This document shows positions 42,748 to 53,546 of a DNA stretch of 64,000 nt, in pieces. Origin of the DNA: Streptomyces sp. MP131-18 (GTDB taxonomy: Bacteria; Actinomycetota; Actinomycetes; Streptomycetales; Streptomycetaceae); assembly GCF_001984575.1 (NCBI RefSeq), contig NZ_LZNS01000001.1, positions 5,297,933 through 5,361,932 on the forward strand. The letters are read 5' to 3'. Both the position numbers and the translations under genes were made by a program. Numbering within the stretch: the stretch's first letter is position 1; each line of letters begins with the position of its first letter. The notes beneath the pieces are model-generated. The model had not been told where the DNA came from, searched no databases, and saw nothing but the letters and a program-made list of their open reading frames with translations.

Positions 42748-44139
42748 CGCGGGCGGGCAGCGCACGCCGGAGGAACTGGAGGGGAATCCACGCCCACGCC
42801 GGCCGGTACCGCGTCTCGTACAGCACCTCGTACACCGCCTTGTCCAGCTCGTAGGCCCGCAACAGCGCCGCGTCCTCGGCCGGTTCGCGGCCCGCGGCCC
42901 GTGCGTACCCGCGCCAGAAGGCGTCCGCGCTGCGTTCGGCCCACCGCAGGGCCGCGGCGCGGCGCCGCGGCTCCGCGGTGGCGTCCGCCGCGGCGCCGGT
43001 GAGGCCGTGGTGCGCGGCGTAGTCGAAGGAACGCAGCATCCCGGCCACGTCCCGCAGCGGGGAGTGGGCGGCGCCGCTCTCGCCGTGGGACGCGGCCAGC
43101 GGCTCGCCCTCGAAGTCGATCAGCAGCCAGCCGTCCGCCGTGCGCAGGGTCTGCCCCAGGTGCAGGTCGCCGTGCACGAGGTGCGCGGTCCGCCCGGCCG
43201 CCGGGTCCAGGTCCGCGACCGCCGCGAACGCCGCGCGCAGGCCCGGCGCGTACCGGGCCAGCCGCGGTGCCGCGGCCAGCGCCGCGTCCAGCCGCCGCAG
43301 GAACGAGGCGGCCAGCGCCGCGTAGTCCGCGGCGCCGAGCGGCGTCACCCCGCCGGCGGCGGCCAGGTCGCGGTGGACGGCGGCGACGGCCTCCCCGAGC
43401 CTGCGGGCCTCCGCGGTGAAGTCCCCGGCGCCCGCACCGGCCAGCGCCAGCTCCCAGCCGTCGGCGGCCCGCGGCAGGTAGGTCTGCACCGTGGCCAGGG
43501 TGGTGGGCGCGCCGCCCGGCCCGTCAGGTCCTTCGGACTCCACGGAGCCGAGCAGCGGCGTGACGTGCCGCGAGCCCGCGTCCCGCAGCATGCGGTGCAG
43601 CACGAGGTCCGGGTTGGGGCCCGGCAGGACGCGGCGGAACACCTTCAGGATGTACCGCTCGTCCACCACCACCGAGGTGTTGGTCTGCTCGGCGCCCGGC
43701 GGGCGCACCGGCGCCGCGGGCCCCGGCGGGCGGAACCCGGGGGGTTCGGCACGGAAGCGCAGCCCGTCGCGTTCGTGCCCGGCGGCGACGTGCGCGATCA
43801 GTACGCCGACGAGCGAGGCGTCCGCGAGTGCGTCCCACACGGCGGCGCCGCCCGGCCGCGCGATCACCGCGGCGCCGGGCGGCGCCCCGCCCGCGGGCCC
43901 GACGCCGAGCGGCACCTGGTAGTCGCCGCCCGCGCGGCCGGCCGCGGCCTCGTCGCGCACCAGCGCGATGACCCCGGCCGTGCCGCCCGCGCGGTGGAAC
44001 GTGTGGGTGCGCACGACCGCGGGCCGCGGCAGGCGCCCGCCGGCCGCGGCGAACCAGCGCTGCCGCGGCAGCCACGCGGCCAGGGCCGCGCGGACCTCGG
44101 GCGAGTTCAGCACGTCGGTCGGGTCAAGGGGCGTGCGCG

Positions 44140-44143
<4 letters not shown>
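42701..44143 (-). CDS. mak: Maltokinase
   Basis: A 480-residue aminoglycoside-phosphotransferase-fold kinase. The N-terminal Mak cap region includes AAWLPRQRWFA. Ser/Thr-rich EQTNTSVVVDERYILKVFRR provides the ATP-binding Lys, and LVHGDLHLGQTL with IDFEGEP gives the catalytic loop and DFG-like motif. It phosphorylates maltose to maltose-1-phosphate, the donor for GlgE. GTG 44143 overlaps the treS stop. Third gene of glgE-treS-mak, matching the trehalose-to-glucan pathway TreS-Mak-GlgE. It is a separate chain here, not fused to TreS. Confidence 0.92.
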
Positions 44144-45875
<1,732 letters not shown>

Positions 45876-45879
<4 letters not shown>

Positions 45880-47840
45880 CGCGGCAGCTCCTTCGTCAGC
45901 AGCCGGGCCACGGCCCGCGCCGGATCGATGCGGACCCGCGTGGCCTGGTCCCAGGGCACGAGTTCGCCGGTGGCCTCGTCGCGCAGCACCAGCGGCCGGT
46001 CCGCGGCGCCGAACGCGGCGGGCGCGCCGCGCACCGTTCCCTCCTCGGCGCCGAACGGGTTGAGGGTGACGACGCAGAGCACGGCGTCGCCGGTCGCCGG
46101 GTCGGTCTTGACGTAGGCGAGCAGCGCGTCGTTGTCGACGTCGAGGAAGTCGATGCGGCGCAGCTGCCGGAGCGCCGGGTGCGCGCGGCGCACGCGGTTC
46201 AGCAGCGTGAGCCACGGCGCGAGGCTGCGCCCGGCGGCCTCGGCCGCCGCGTGGTCGCGGGGCCGCAACTCGTACTTCTCGGAGGACAGGTACTCCTCGG
46301 TGCCCTGCCGCACCGGCAGGTGCTCGTACAGCTCGAAGCCGGAGTAGACGCCCCAGGTGGGCGAGAGGGTCGCGGCCAGCGCGGCGCGCAGCGCAAACAT
46401 GCCGGGGCCGCCGTGCTGGAGCCCCGCGGGCAGGATGTCGGGCGTGTTCACGAAGAAGTTCGGCCGCAGGAAGTCGGCCTCCGCGGCGAGTTCCCGCGCG
46501 TAGTCGGTGAGTTCCTGTTTGCCGGTACGCCACGTGAAATACGTGTAGGACTGCGTGAACCCGACGCGTGCCAGGTCCTTCAGCACGGCGGGCCGGGTGA
46601 ATGCCTCGGCCAGGAACAGCACATCAGGATGCGTTTCCTTGACCCGCCATATCAGGTACTGCCAGAACGCGAGCGGCTTCGTGTGCGGATTGTCCACCCG
46701 GAAGATCAGGACTCCCTGGTCCACCCAGTGCAGGACGATGCGCAGCAGTTCCGCGTACAGACCTTCCCGGTCGTTGTCGAAATTCAGCGGATAGATGTCC
46801 TGGTAGCGCTTGGGCGGGTTTTCCGCGTAGGCGATCGTGCCGTCCGGCCTCGCCGTGAACCACTCCGGGTGCTCCCTGACCCAGGGGTGGTCGGGCGAGC
46901 ACTGGAAGGCGAGGTCGAGCGCGACCTCCATCCCGAGGCCGCGGGCCGCCGCGACGAAGCCGCGGAAGTCCTCCGCCGTGCCGAGCGCCGGGTGTACCGC
47001 GTCGTGCCCGCCCTCGGCCGAGCCCACGGCCCACGGGGAGCCGACGTCGTCCGGGCCGGCGGTCAGGGCGTTGTCGCGGCCCTTGCGGTGGGTGGTGCCG
47101 ATCGGGTGGACGGGCGGCAGGTACACCACGTCGAAGCCCATCGCGGCGATGCGCGGCAGGTCGGCCGCCGCCGTGGCGAACGTGCCGTGCCGCGGGCGGC
47201 CCTGGTCGTCCCGCCCGCCGGTGGAACGCGGGAACAGCTCGTACCAGGCGCCGTGCAGCGCCCGGGTGCGGTCGGCGAATACGCGGTGCACCGGGCCGCG
47301 GGTCAGCAGTTCGCGCAGCGGGTGCCGCGCGGCCAGCGCGGCGACGTCCTCGCCGAGCGCGGGGGCGAGCCGCCGGCCGAGCGGCAGGTCGGCGCGCCGC
47401 AGCCGCGCCGCCGCCGCCCTGGCCGCGGCCGGCTCCGCGGCCTGCGCGGCGAGCCGGTCGAGCAGCGCGGCCCCGGTGGCGAGGTCGTTGGACAGCGCCG
47501 CGGCGCGCAGCCCGGCGCCGGTCTTGGCCCGGATCGTGTGCAGCCAGGTCGCCCAGGGGTCGCCCCAGGCGTCGACCCGGTAGGACCACATGCCGGGCCG
47601 GTCGGGCACCACCGTGGCGCGCCACCGGTCGAGCCCCTCGTCGGCCAGGGTCATGGGTACCGTCACCGGTCGCGCGTCCGGGCCGGGGCCCGACCAGACG
47701 ACCGCGGCGGCCAGGCTTTCGTGTCCCTCGCGCCAGATGGTCGCCGTCACCGGCACGTGCTCGCCCACCACGGCCTTCGCCGGGTGGCAGCCGCCGCTGA
47801 CGACGGGTGAGATTTCCGATACGGCCAGTCTGCCGCTCAT
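45876..47840 (-). CDS. glgE: Alpha-1,4-glucan:maltose-1-phosphate maltosyltransferase
   Basis: A 654-residue GH13_3 GlgE. The N-terminal beta-sandwich (about 1-105; PVTATIWREGHESLAAAVVW) and helical insert precede the catalytic barrel with FDVVYLPPVHPIG, VLIFRVDNPHTKP (nucleophile Asp), LFLAEAFTRP (acid/base Glu) and FFVNTPDI. It transfers maltosyl units from maltose-1-phosphate to the non-reducing end of alpha-1,4-glucans. The ATG at 47840 follows AAGGGG. It heads the glgE-treS-mak operon. The usual partner glgB (branching enzyme) is not in the window. Confidence 0.95.
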
Positions 47841-48120
47841 ATCGTGGTCCCCTTCTTGGCGGGTTGTCCCGTCCAAGAGTGCGAAATACTCCTGCACGCA
47901 CGGCAATAACGCACCACAAAAGCCGCTCACTGCGTCAACTCGTGCAAGTGGCCCGCGCCGCGGCCGGTTATTTCCCGGCGGACCGCGCGCCGGGACTTTC
48001 CGGCAAGTTGAACAAGTGGTCGCGCCCGTACCGCGGCTCCTTGCCGCGCCCGCCGGGCGGCGGCTCTACTGGGAAACGTCCTGGAATTCAGGCCACCGGA
48101 ATCCAAACGTGGGAGGGCCC

Positions 48121-48948
48121 GTGCCCAAGCAAATACTCGTCGTGCTTTCCGAGTACGGCTACTGGGGTGAGGAACTTGTCGGACCCGTCGAGGCGTTCGA
48201 CGCCGCCGGGTACCGCGTCACCTTCGCGACGCCCACCGGCGAGCGGGCGCACGCGCTGCCGCCGAGCCTGGACGCCGAGTACATCGACCCGCCGCTCGGC
48301 CGGTCCGTCACCACCCGGGACATGGCCCGCAGGGCGCGCGAGCTGGACGAGTCGAGCCGCCTCGACAACCCGCTGAGCCTCGCCGACCTGATCCCGGAAC
48401 GCCCCTACTACAGCGCCCTGAACCACCTGCGGGAGCTGGAGGACTACCACGCCAGGCGGGACGCGGCCGTGCTGGACCTGGTGACCGGCTTCGACGGCCT
48501 GGTCATCGTCGGCGGCAGCGGCCCCATCGTCGACCTGGCCAACAACGAGCGGCTGCACGAACTGGTCCTCGCGTTCGTCTCCGCGGACAAGCCGATCCTC
48601 GCCGAGTGCTACGGCGTGGCCGTGCTCGCCTTCGCCCGCGACCTGGAGACGCGCGCCAGCCTGCTGTGGGGCAAGCACGTCACCGGACACCCCAAGGAGT
48701 ACGACTACAAGGACGGCACCGGTTTCCTCGGCGTCGACTTCAACATGGGCCCGCCGCCGTACCCGCTGGAGTACATCCTGCGCGACGCCACGGGTCCGGA
48801 CGGCGGCTTCCACGGCAACGTCGGCAAGGAGACCTCCGTCATCGTCGACTACCCGTTCGTCACGGCGCGTTCGACGCCCGACTCGGCGCCCTCCGGCGCG
48901 CTGATGGTCGAGGTGCTGGACAACGGCCTGCGCCGCCACGGCTGGTGA
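48121..48948 (+). CDS. DJ-1/PfpI family protein (large form)
   Basis: A 275-residue DJ-1/PfpI superfamily protein. The Rossmann-like core opens with KQILVVLSEYGYWGEELV, has FDGLVIVGGSGPIVDLANN, and a nucleophile elbow ILAECYGVAVLAF with Cys163. A long insertion (about 65-115) and a C-terminal extension (VDYPFVTARSTP) resemble the HchA/glyoxalase-III-like branch. Possible roles are glutathione-independent glyoxalase, deglycase or hydratase; the substrate is unknown. GTG 48121 has GGGAGGG upstream. It is the first gene of a + strand operon divergent from glgE. Confidence 0.82.
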   Translation: MPKQILVVLSEYGYWGEELVGPVEAFDAAGYRVTFATPTGERAHALPPSLDAEYIDPPLGRSVTTRDMARRARELDESSRLDNPLSLADLIPERPYYSALNHLRELEDYHARRDAAVLDLVTGFDGLVIVGGSGPIVDLANNERLHELVLAFVSADKPILAECYGVAVLAFARDLETRASLLWGKHVTGHPKEYDYKDGTGFLGVDFNMGPPPYPLEYILRDATGPDGGFHGNVGKETSVIVDYPFVTARSTPDSAPSGALMVEVLDNGLRRHGW

Positions 48949-48987
48949 CCCGACCGACCCACCCCTGACGGAAAGGAACGGCCCAGC

Positions 48988-50616
48988 ATGCCTGCCAGGC
49001 CCGGAAAGACCGCCATCTTCGAGCAGTTCGCGGCGGATGGCATCTCGTACATGTTCGGAAATCCAGGAACCGTCGAGCAGGGCTTCCTGGACGAAGGAGG
49101 CCGCTTCGACCTCTCCTACGTGCTCGCGCTCCACGAGGGCGCGGCCGTGGGGATGGCCGACGGGTACGCCCGCGCCACCCGGCGCCCGGGCCTGGTCCAG
49201 CTGCACAGCGGCGTCGGCCTCGGCAACGGCATCGGCATGCTGTACCAGGCCAGACGCGGCGGTTCACCGCTCGTGGTGCTCGTCGGCGAGGCCGGGGTGC
49301 GCTACGACGCGATGGACGGCCAGATGGCGGCCGACCTGGTCGCGATGGCCGAGCCGGTGACCAAGTACGCCACCCGCGTCATCGACCCCGACTCGACGCT
49401 GCGCGTCCTGCGGCGCGCCGTGAAGATCGCGATGACGCCGCCGCGCGGCCCGGTCGTGGTGGTCCTGCCGGCCGACGTGCTGGACCGCATGACCAGCGAG
49501 CCCGCCGTGCCGACCAGCCTCCCCGACACCCGCTCCCGCCCCGCCCCCGAGGCGGTGGAACGCGCCGCCCGCGTCCTCGCGGACGCCGCGCGCCCGCTGA
49601 TCGTCATGGGCGACGGCGTGGCGGTCTCCGGCGCGAAGCAGGAGCTGACGCGGGTGGCGGAACGGCTGGGCGCGCCGGTGTGGGGCGCCAACTCGTCCGA
49701 GGTCAACTTCGACACCACCCACCCGCTGTACGGCGGGGAGCTGGGGCACATGTTCGGCGCCAGCAGCGCCCGCGTCGTCGGCGACGCCGACGCGGTGCTC
49801 ATCGTCGGCACCTACGTCTTCCCCGAGGTGTTCCCCTCGCTGACCAGCCCGTTCCGCGACGGGGCCCGCATCGTCCACATCGACCTGGACGCCTACGAGA
49901 TCGCCAAGAACTTCCCCGTGGACATCGGCCTCGTCGCCGATCCGCGGCTCACGCTCGCCGCCCTGGCCGACGCGCTCGGCCAGGACCCCGGCGGTCGAGG
50001 CCCCGGCGGCCCGCCGGCCGGGCAGGCGCGCGAGCCCGCGCGCCCGGCGCCCGTGCCCGCCGGCGAGGAGCCGCTGCTCGACGCGTTCGTGCGGACCCTC
50101 GCCGAGACCGCCCCGCCCGGCCTCGCCGTGTTCGACGAGGCGCTGACCGCGGGCGCGCCACTGGCCCGGCACCTGCCGCCGCGCGTGCCCGGCACGTTCT
50201 TCCAGACCCGCGGTGGCTCCCTGGGCGTCGGCATCCCCGGCGCGCTCGGCGTGAAGCTGGCGCGCCCCGAACTGCCGGTCGTCGGCTTCACCGGGGACGG
50301 CGGCAGCATGTACACCTTCCAGGCCCTGTGGACGGCGGCTCGGGAGCACATCGACGCCAAGTTCGTCATCTGCAACAACGGCCGCTACCGCCTGCTCGAC
50401 CTCAACATCGAGCAGTACTGGGCGGAGCTGGGCATCCGGCCGCACGACGCGCCCGACGCCTTCGACCTGACCAGGCCCGCCATCGCCTTCGCCGACCTGG
50501 CCGCCGCGCTCGGCGTGCCCGCCCGGCGGGTCGACCGCCACGACCACATCGCGCCCGCGCTGGCGGAGATGTGGGCGCACGAGGGCCCGTACCTGATCGA
50601 CCTGGTCATCGACTGA
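48988..50616 (+). CDS. Thiamine diphosphate-dependent enzyme (decarboxylase/acetolactate synthase-like)
   Basis: A 542-residue three-domain ThDP enzyme. The PYR domain has the activating Glu50 in LALHEGAAVGMADGYAR, the middle domain is about 190-340 (RPLIVMGDGVAVSGAKQEL), and the PP domain has the Mg/ThDP motif GDGGSMYTF followed by CNNGRYRLLDL. The layout suits benzoylformate decarboxylase, oxalyl-CoA decarboxylase or acetolactate-synthase relatives; the FAD site of acetolactate synthase is not obvious. It would cleave or join 2-oxoacid-like or alpha-hydroxy-ketone substrates. The stop codon lies in a 20-bp tandem duplication. Confidence 0.85.
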   Translation: MPARPGKTAIFEQFAADGISYMFGNPGTVEQGFLDEGGRFDLSYVLALHEGAAVGMADGYARATRRPGLVQLHSGVGLGNGIGMLYQARRGGSPLVVLVGEAGVRYDAMDGQMAADLVAMAEPVTKYATRVIDPDSTLRVLRRAVKIAMTPPRGPVVVVLPADVLDRMTSEPAVPTSLPDTRSRPAPEAVERAARVLADAARPLIVMGDGVAVSGAKQELTRVAERLGAPVWGANSSEVNFDTTHPLYGGELGHMFGASSARVVGDADAVLIVGTYVFPEVFPSLTSPFRDGARIVHIDLDAYEIAKNFPVDIGLVADPRLTLAALADALGQDPGGRGPGGPPAGQAREPARPAPVPAGEEPLLDAFVRTLAETAPPGLAVFDEALTAGAPLARHLPPRVPGTFFQTRGGSLGVGIPGALGVKLARPELPVVGFTGDGGSMYTFQALWTAAREHIDAKFVICNNGRYRLLDLNIEQYWAELGIRPHDAPDAFDLTRPAIAFADLAAALGVPARRVDRHDHIAPALAEMWAHEGPYLIDLVID

Positions 50617-50640
50617 ACGGCCTGGTCATCGACTGAACGA
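50601..50640 (+). repeat. 20-bp tandem duplication spanning the stop codon
   Basis: CCTGGTCATCGACTGAACGG at 50601-50620 repeats at 50621-50640 with one change. The first copy encodes the LVID-stop end of the ThDP enzyme, so the duplication is silent at protein level. A small CCCGGCG/CGCCGGG hairpin follows at 50641-50657. Confidence 0.9.
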
Positions 50641-50679
50641 CCCGGCGCGACGCCGGGCAGGACGAACGAGGAGACCCCA

Positions 50680-51108
50680 GTGAACGTGCCCGCTGCCCGC
50701 TCGACGCCGCCCACGGCCACCGTGGAGGCGCTGGTGCGCGACTGGTACGAGGCGCTCGGACGCGGCGTTCCCGCCGAGCAGTTGCTGCCGCACCTGGCCA
50801 ACGGCCTGCGCATCGACCTGCCCACCACCACCCTGCGCGGCCGGCAGGAGTTCGAGCGGTGGTACCGCACGGGCGCCTGCCGCCCGCTGACCGGCGCCCG
50901 GCCGGAACCGGGCGGCATCCAGGTGCACATGCAGTCGCCCGTGCACGCGCTGGCCTCGGTCGCCGTGGCCGGCGCGGGCGACGTGCCGCCGGCCCGCCAC
51001 GAGTGGTGGGTCGTCCTCCAGGACGGCGTCCCCCGCATCAGGACCATCGCGGTCCAGCCGCGGCCCGCGCCCCATCCCACCCGCGACGTGCAAGGGACGG
51101 AACGATGA
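50680..51108 (+). CDS. NTF2/SnoaL-like small protein
   Basis: A 142-residue protein with the cone-shaped NTF2-like pattern: N-terminal helix VEALVRDWYEALGRG, helix-strand LLPHLANGLRIDLP, TTTLRGRQEFERWYR, then strands VHALASVAVAG and HEWWVVLQDGVPRIRTIAVQ. Family members include SnoaL-type cyclases, isomerases and ligand-binding proteins. The function here is unknown but its operon position suggests handling of a sugar-derived intermediate. GTG 50680 follows GAGGAG; its stop overlaps the next gene (ATGA). Confidence 0.78.
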   Translation: MNVPAARSTPPTATVEALVRDWYEALGRGVPAEQLLPHLANGLRIDLPTTTLRGRQEFERWYRTGACRPLTGARPEPGGIQVHMQSPVHALASVAVAGAGDVPPARHEWWVVLQDGVPRIRTIAVQPRPAPHPTRDVQGTER

Positions 51109-51710
51109 GTACGCATCCGGGCGGCCGGCTGACCGGCCGCCGCATAGGCATCCTGGTGGAGAACGACTTCGTGGAGGAGGAACTCTCCTACTACCAGCGC
51201 CGCTTCGCCGAGGAGGGCGCCGAGGTCGTCCTGCTGACCCGGCTGTGGGGCCAGTCCTCGCTGCGCTTCACGGGGCACGACCGCGGCGCGCCCGTCGTGG
51301 TGGCCGGCGACCTGGAACGGCTGGACTACGCGGAGCTGTCCGGGCTCGCCGCCCTCGTCGTGCCGTCAGGACAGGTCGCCGACCGGCTGCGGTACAGCGA
51401 GAACGTGGACCGCCTCGCGCCCGCGGTCGAGCTGATGCGCCGGGCGTTCCGCATGCCGCAGCTGGTCAAGGCGTTCTCCTGCCACGCGCTGCTGCTGCTC
51501 ACCGCGGCGCCCGACTTGGTGCGCGGGCGCGAGGTCACCTGCCACAACAACCTGGTGGGCGATGTCCGCAACATGGGCGCGCACTACACGGACCTGGACG
51601 TCGTCGTCGACGGCGACCTGGTCACGAGCCGCACGGTCGAGGAGTGCCACCTGCTGGCCCGCACTCTCATCGACCGGCTCGACCCGCCCGCCGCCGAGGC
51701 CGCGCCGTGA
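51105..51710 (+). CDS. DJ-1/PfpI family protein (small form)
   Basis: A 201-residue DJ-1/PfpI domain protein, the second in this operon. The start RIGILVENDFVEEELSYYQR is typical of PfpI-type proteins; the conserved Glu and the nucleophile Cys126 in VKAFSCHALLLLT are present. Near the end, ARTLIDRL matches the terminal helix. It is clearly a different subfamily from the 275-residue protein at 48121. ATG 51105 overlaps the upstream stop and its own stop overlaps the next GTG, so expression is tightly coupled to its neighbours. Confidence 0.85.
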   Translation: MSTHPGGRLTGRRIGILVENDFVEEELSYYQRRFAEEGAEVVLLTRLWGQSSLRFTGHDRGAPVVVAGDLERLDYAELSGLAALVVPSGQVADRLRYSENVDRLAPAVELMRRAFRMPQLVKAFSCHALLLLTAAPDLVRGREVTCHNNLVGDVRNMGAHYTDLDVVVDGDLVTSRTVEECHLLARTLIDRLDPPAAEAAP

Positions 51711-53539
51711 GCGGCGGCGGGGAGCCGCAGGCGGCGTTCACCTTCTCCGACACCACCGCCGGGTACGTCATCCGGCGGCAGGACCGGCGCGTGGACCTGC
51801 GCACCCTGGACGGCGGAACGGTCACGGTCCACCTCACCGCCACCACCTCGGGCCGGCGGCTGCGCAACCTGGGGGAGCCGTACGAGGACGTCAGCGGCAG
51901 CCTGTACGACGTGCTGGTGCCCGGCTGCTTCGTCTTCTGCCACGGGCCGATCTACCCGGCGGACGGCGGGCCGCACCACCAGGCGGCGCAGCTGACCGTC
52001 GTCACCGGGCCCGACGGCGGCTGGCCGTTCGAGCGCGCCGGCTGGTGGACCGGGCAGCTGCGGCAGCTCGCCGCGTTCTACCGGCGCTCCCAGTTCGGCG
52101 ACGGGGAGCCGGACTTCGGCGACTACCGCACCGAGATCCTGGGCAACGGGCAGAAGGGCGCGGGGCCGAGGCAGGAGGCCGACACCATCTCCCGCATGGT
52201 CTACGGCATGGCCGCCGCCTACCTGCTGAGCGGCGAGGAGGACTTCCTCACCGTCGCCGAACGCGGCTCCCGCTACCTGCACGACCACCTGCGGCTCGCC
52301 GACCCGGACGAGGACATCGTCTACTGGTACCACGGCATGGACAACACCGGGCCGCGCGACCACAAGCTGTTCGCCTCCGAGTTCGGCGACGACTACCGGG
52401 CGATCCCCGCCTACGAGCAGATCTACGCGCTCGTCGGCCTCGTGCAGACCTACCGGGTCACCGGCGCGCCGGAGATCCTCGCCGATGTCCAGGCCACGCT
52501 CCGCCTCTTCGAACGGTACTTCCGCGATCAGGGCCGCGGCGGCTACTGGTCGCACATCGACCCGGTCACCCTCAGCCCGTTCCACGACTCCCTCGGCCCC
52601 AACCGGGCCCGAAAGAACTGGAACTCGGTCGGCGACCACGCCCCGGCCTACCTGTTCAACCTGTACCTGGCGACCGGCGACCCGCAGCACCTGCGGATGC
52701 TGGAGCACACCTTCGACATGATCGTCACCCACCTGCCGGACCGCTCCGCGCGGCCCAGCCCGTTCGTCCACGAACGCTTCCACGGCGACTGGACCCCCGA
52801 CCGCACCTGGGGCTGGCAGCAGGACCGCGCCGTCGTCGGCCACAACCTGAAGATCGCCTGGAACCTCATGCGCATGCAGGGCGCCCTGCCCAAGCGCGAG
52901 TACCGCGAGCTGGCCGAGCGCATCGGCGCGACCATGCCCGACGTGGGCCGCGACGTGCGCCGCGGCGGCTGGTACGACCTGCTGGAACGCGAGCAGGAGG
53001 GCGGGCGGCACGCGTTCGTCTGGCACGACCACAAGACGTGGTGGCAGCAGGAACAGGCCATCCTCGCCTACCTGATCCTCGCCGGGAACACCGGCTCGGA
53101 CGACTTCCTGCGCCACGCCCGCGAATCCTCCGCGTTCTACAACTCCTTCTTCCTCGACCACGACGAGGGCGGCGTGTTCTTCACCGTCCTGGCCTCCGGC
53201 ATCCCCTACCTGCTCGGCGACGAACGCCTCAAGGGCAGCCACGCGATGAGCATGTACCACAAGGCCGAACTCTGTTTCCTCGCCGAGGTGTACACCCGGC
53301 TGCTGGTCCACCGCGAGCCGCTCGACCTGTGGTTCAGGCCCCGCGCCGACGCGGCCTTCCCCGGCCGGCTGCTGCGCGTCTCGCCCGACGTGTTCCCGCC
53401 GGGACGCATCGTGCTCGACCGCGTCCTCGTCGACGGCGCGCCCTACGACGACTTCGACCCCGGGGCGATGACGGTGCGGCTGCCCGCGAGCACCGAACGG
53501 CTCACCGTCCAGGCCCGGGTGCGGCCGGGCGGCGGGTGA
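51707..53539 (+). CDS. AGE family epimerase/isomerase-like protein
   Basis: A 610-residue protein. After an N-terminal beta-rich segment (about 1-110), an (alpha/alpha)6-barrel of the N-acylglucosamine-2-epimerase superfamily runs to about 530, with TISRMVYGMAAAYLLSGEEDF, WSHIDPVT, and the helix start HKTWWQQEQAILAYLILAG typical of the active-site wall. A C-terminal beta segment closes the protein. It is longer than standard AGE enzymes (about 400 residues). It probably isomerises, epimerises or hydrolyses a sugar or glycan; the exact substrate is unknown. GTG 51707 overlaps the previous stop; glgX follows after 7 bp. Confidence 0.8.
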   Translation: MSGGGEPQAAFTFSDTTAGYVIRRQDRRVDLRTLDGGTVTVHLTATTSGRRLRNLGEPYEDVSGSLYDVLVPGCFVFCHGPIYPADGGPHHQAAQLTVVTGPDGGWPFERAGWWTGQLRQLAAFYRRSQFGDGEPDFGDYRTEILGNGQKGAGPRQEADTISRMVYGMAAAYLLSGEEDFLTVAERGSRYLHDHLRLADPDEDIVYWYHGMDNTGPRDHKLFASEFGDDYRAIPAYEQIYALVGLVQTYRVTGAPEILADVQATLRLFERYFRDQGRGGYWSHIDPVTLSPFHDSLGPNRARKNWNSVGDHAPAYLFNLYLATGDPQHLRMLEHTFDMIVTHLPDRSARPSPFVHERFHGDWTPDRTWGWQQDRAVVGHNLKIAWNLMRMQGALPKREYRELAERIGATMPDVGRDVRRGGWYDLLEREQEGGRHAFVWHDHKTWWQQEQAILAYLILAGNTGSDDFLRHARESSAFYNSFFLDHDEGGVFFTVLASGIPYLLGDERLKGSHAMSMYHKAELCFLAEVYTRLLVHREPLDLWFRPRADAAFPGRLLRVSPDVFPPGRIVLDRVLVDGAPYDDFDPGAMTVRLPASTERLTVQARVRPGGG

Positions 53540-53546
53540 GCGCGCG

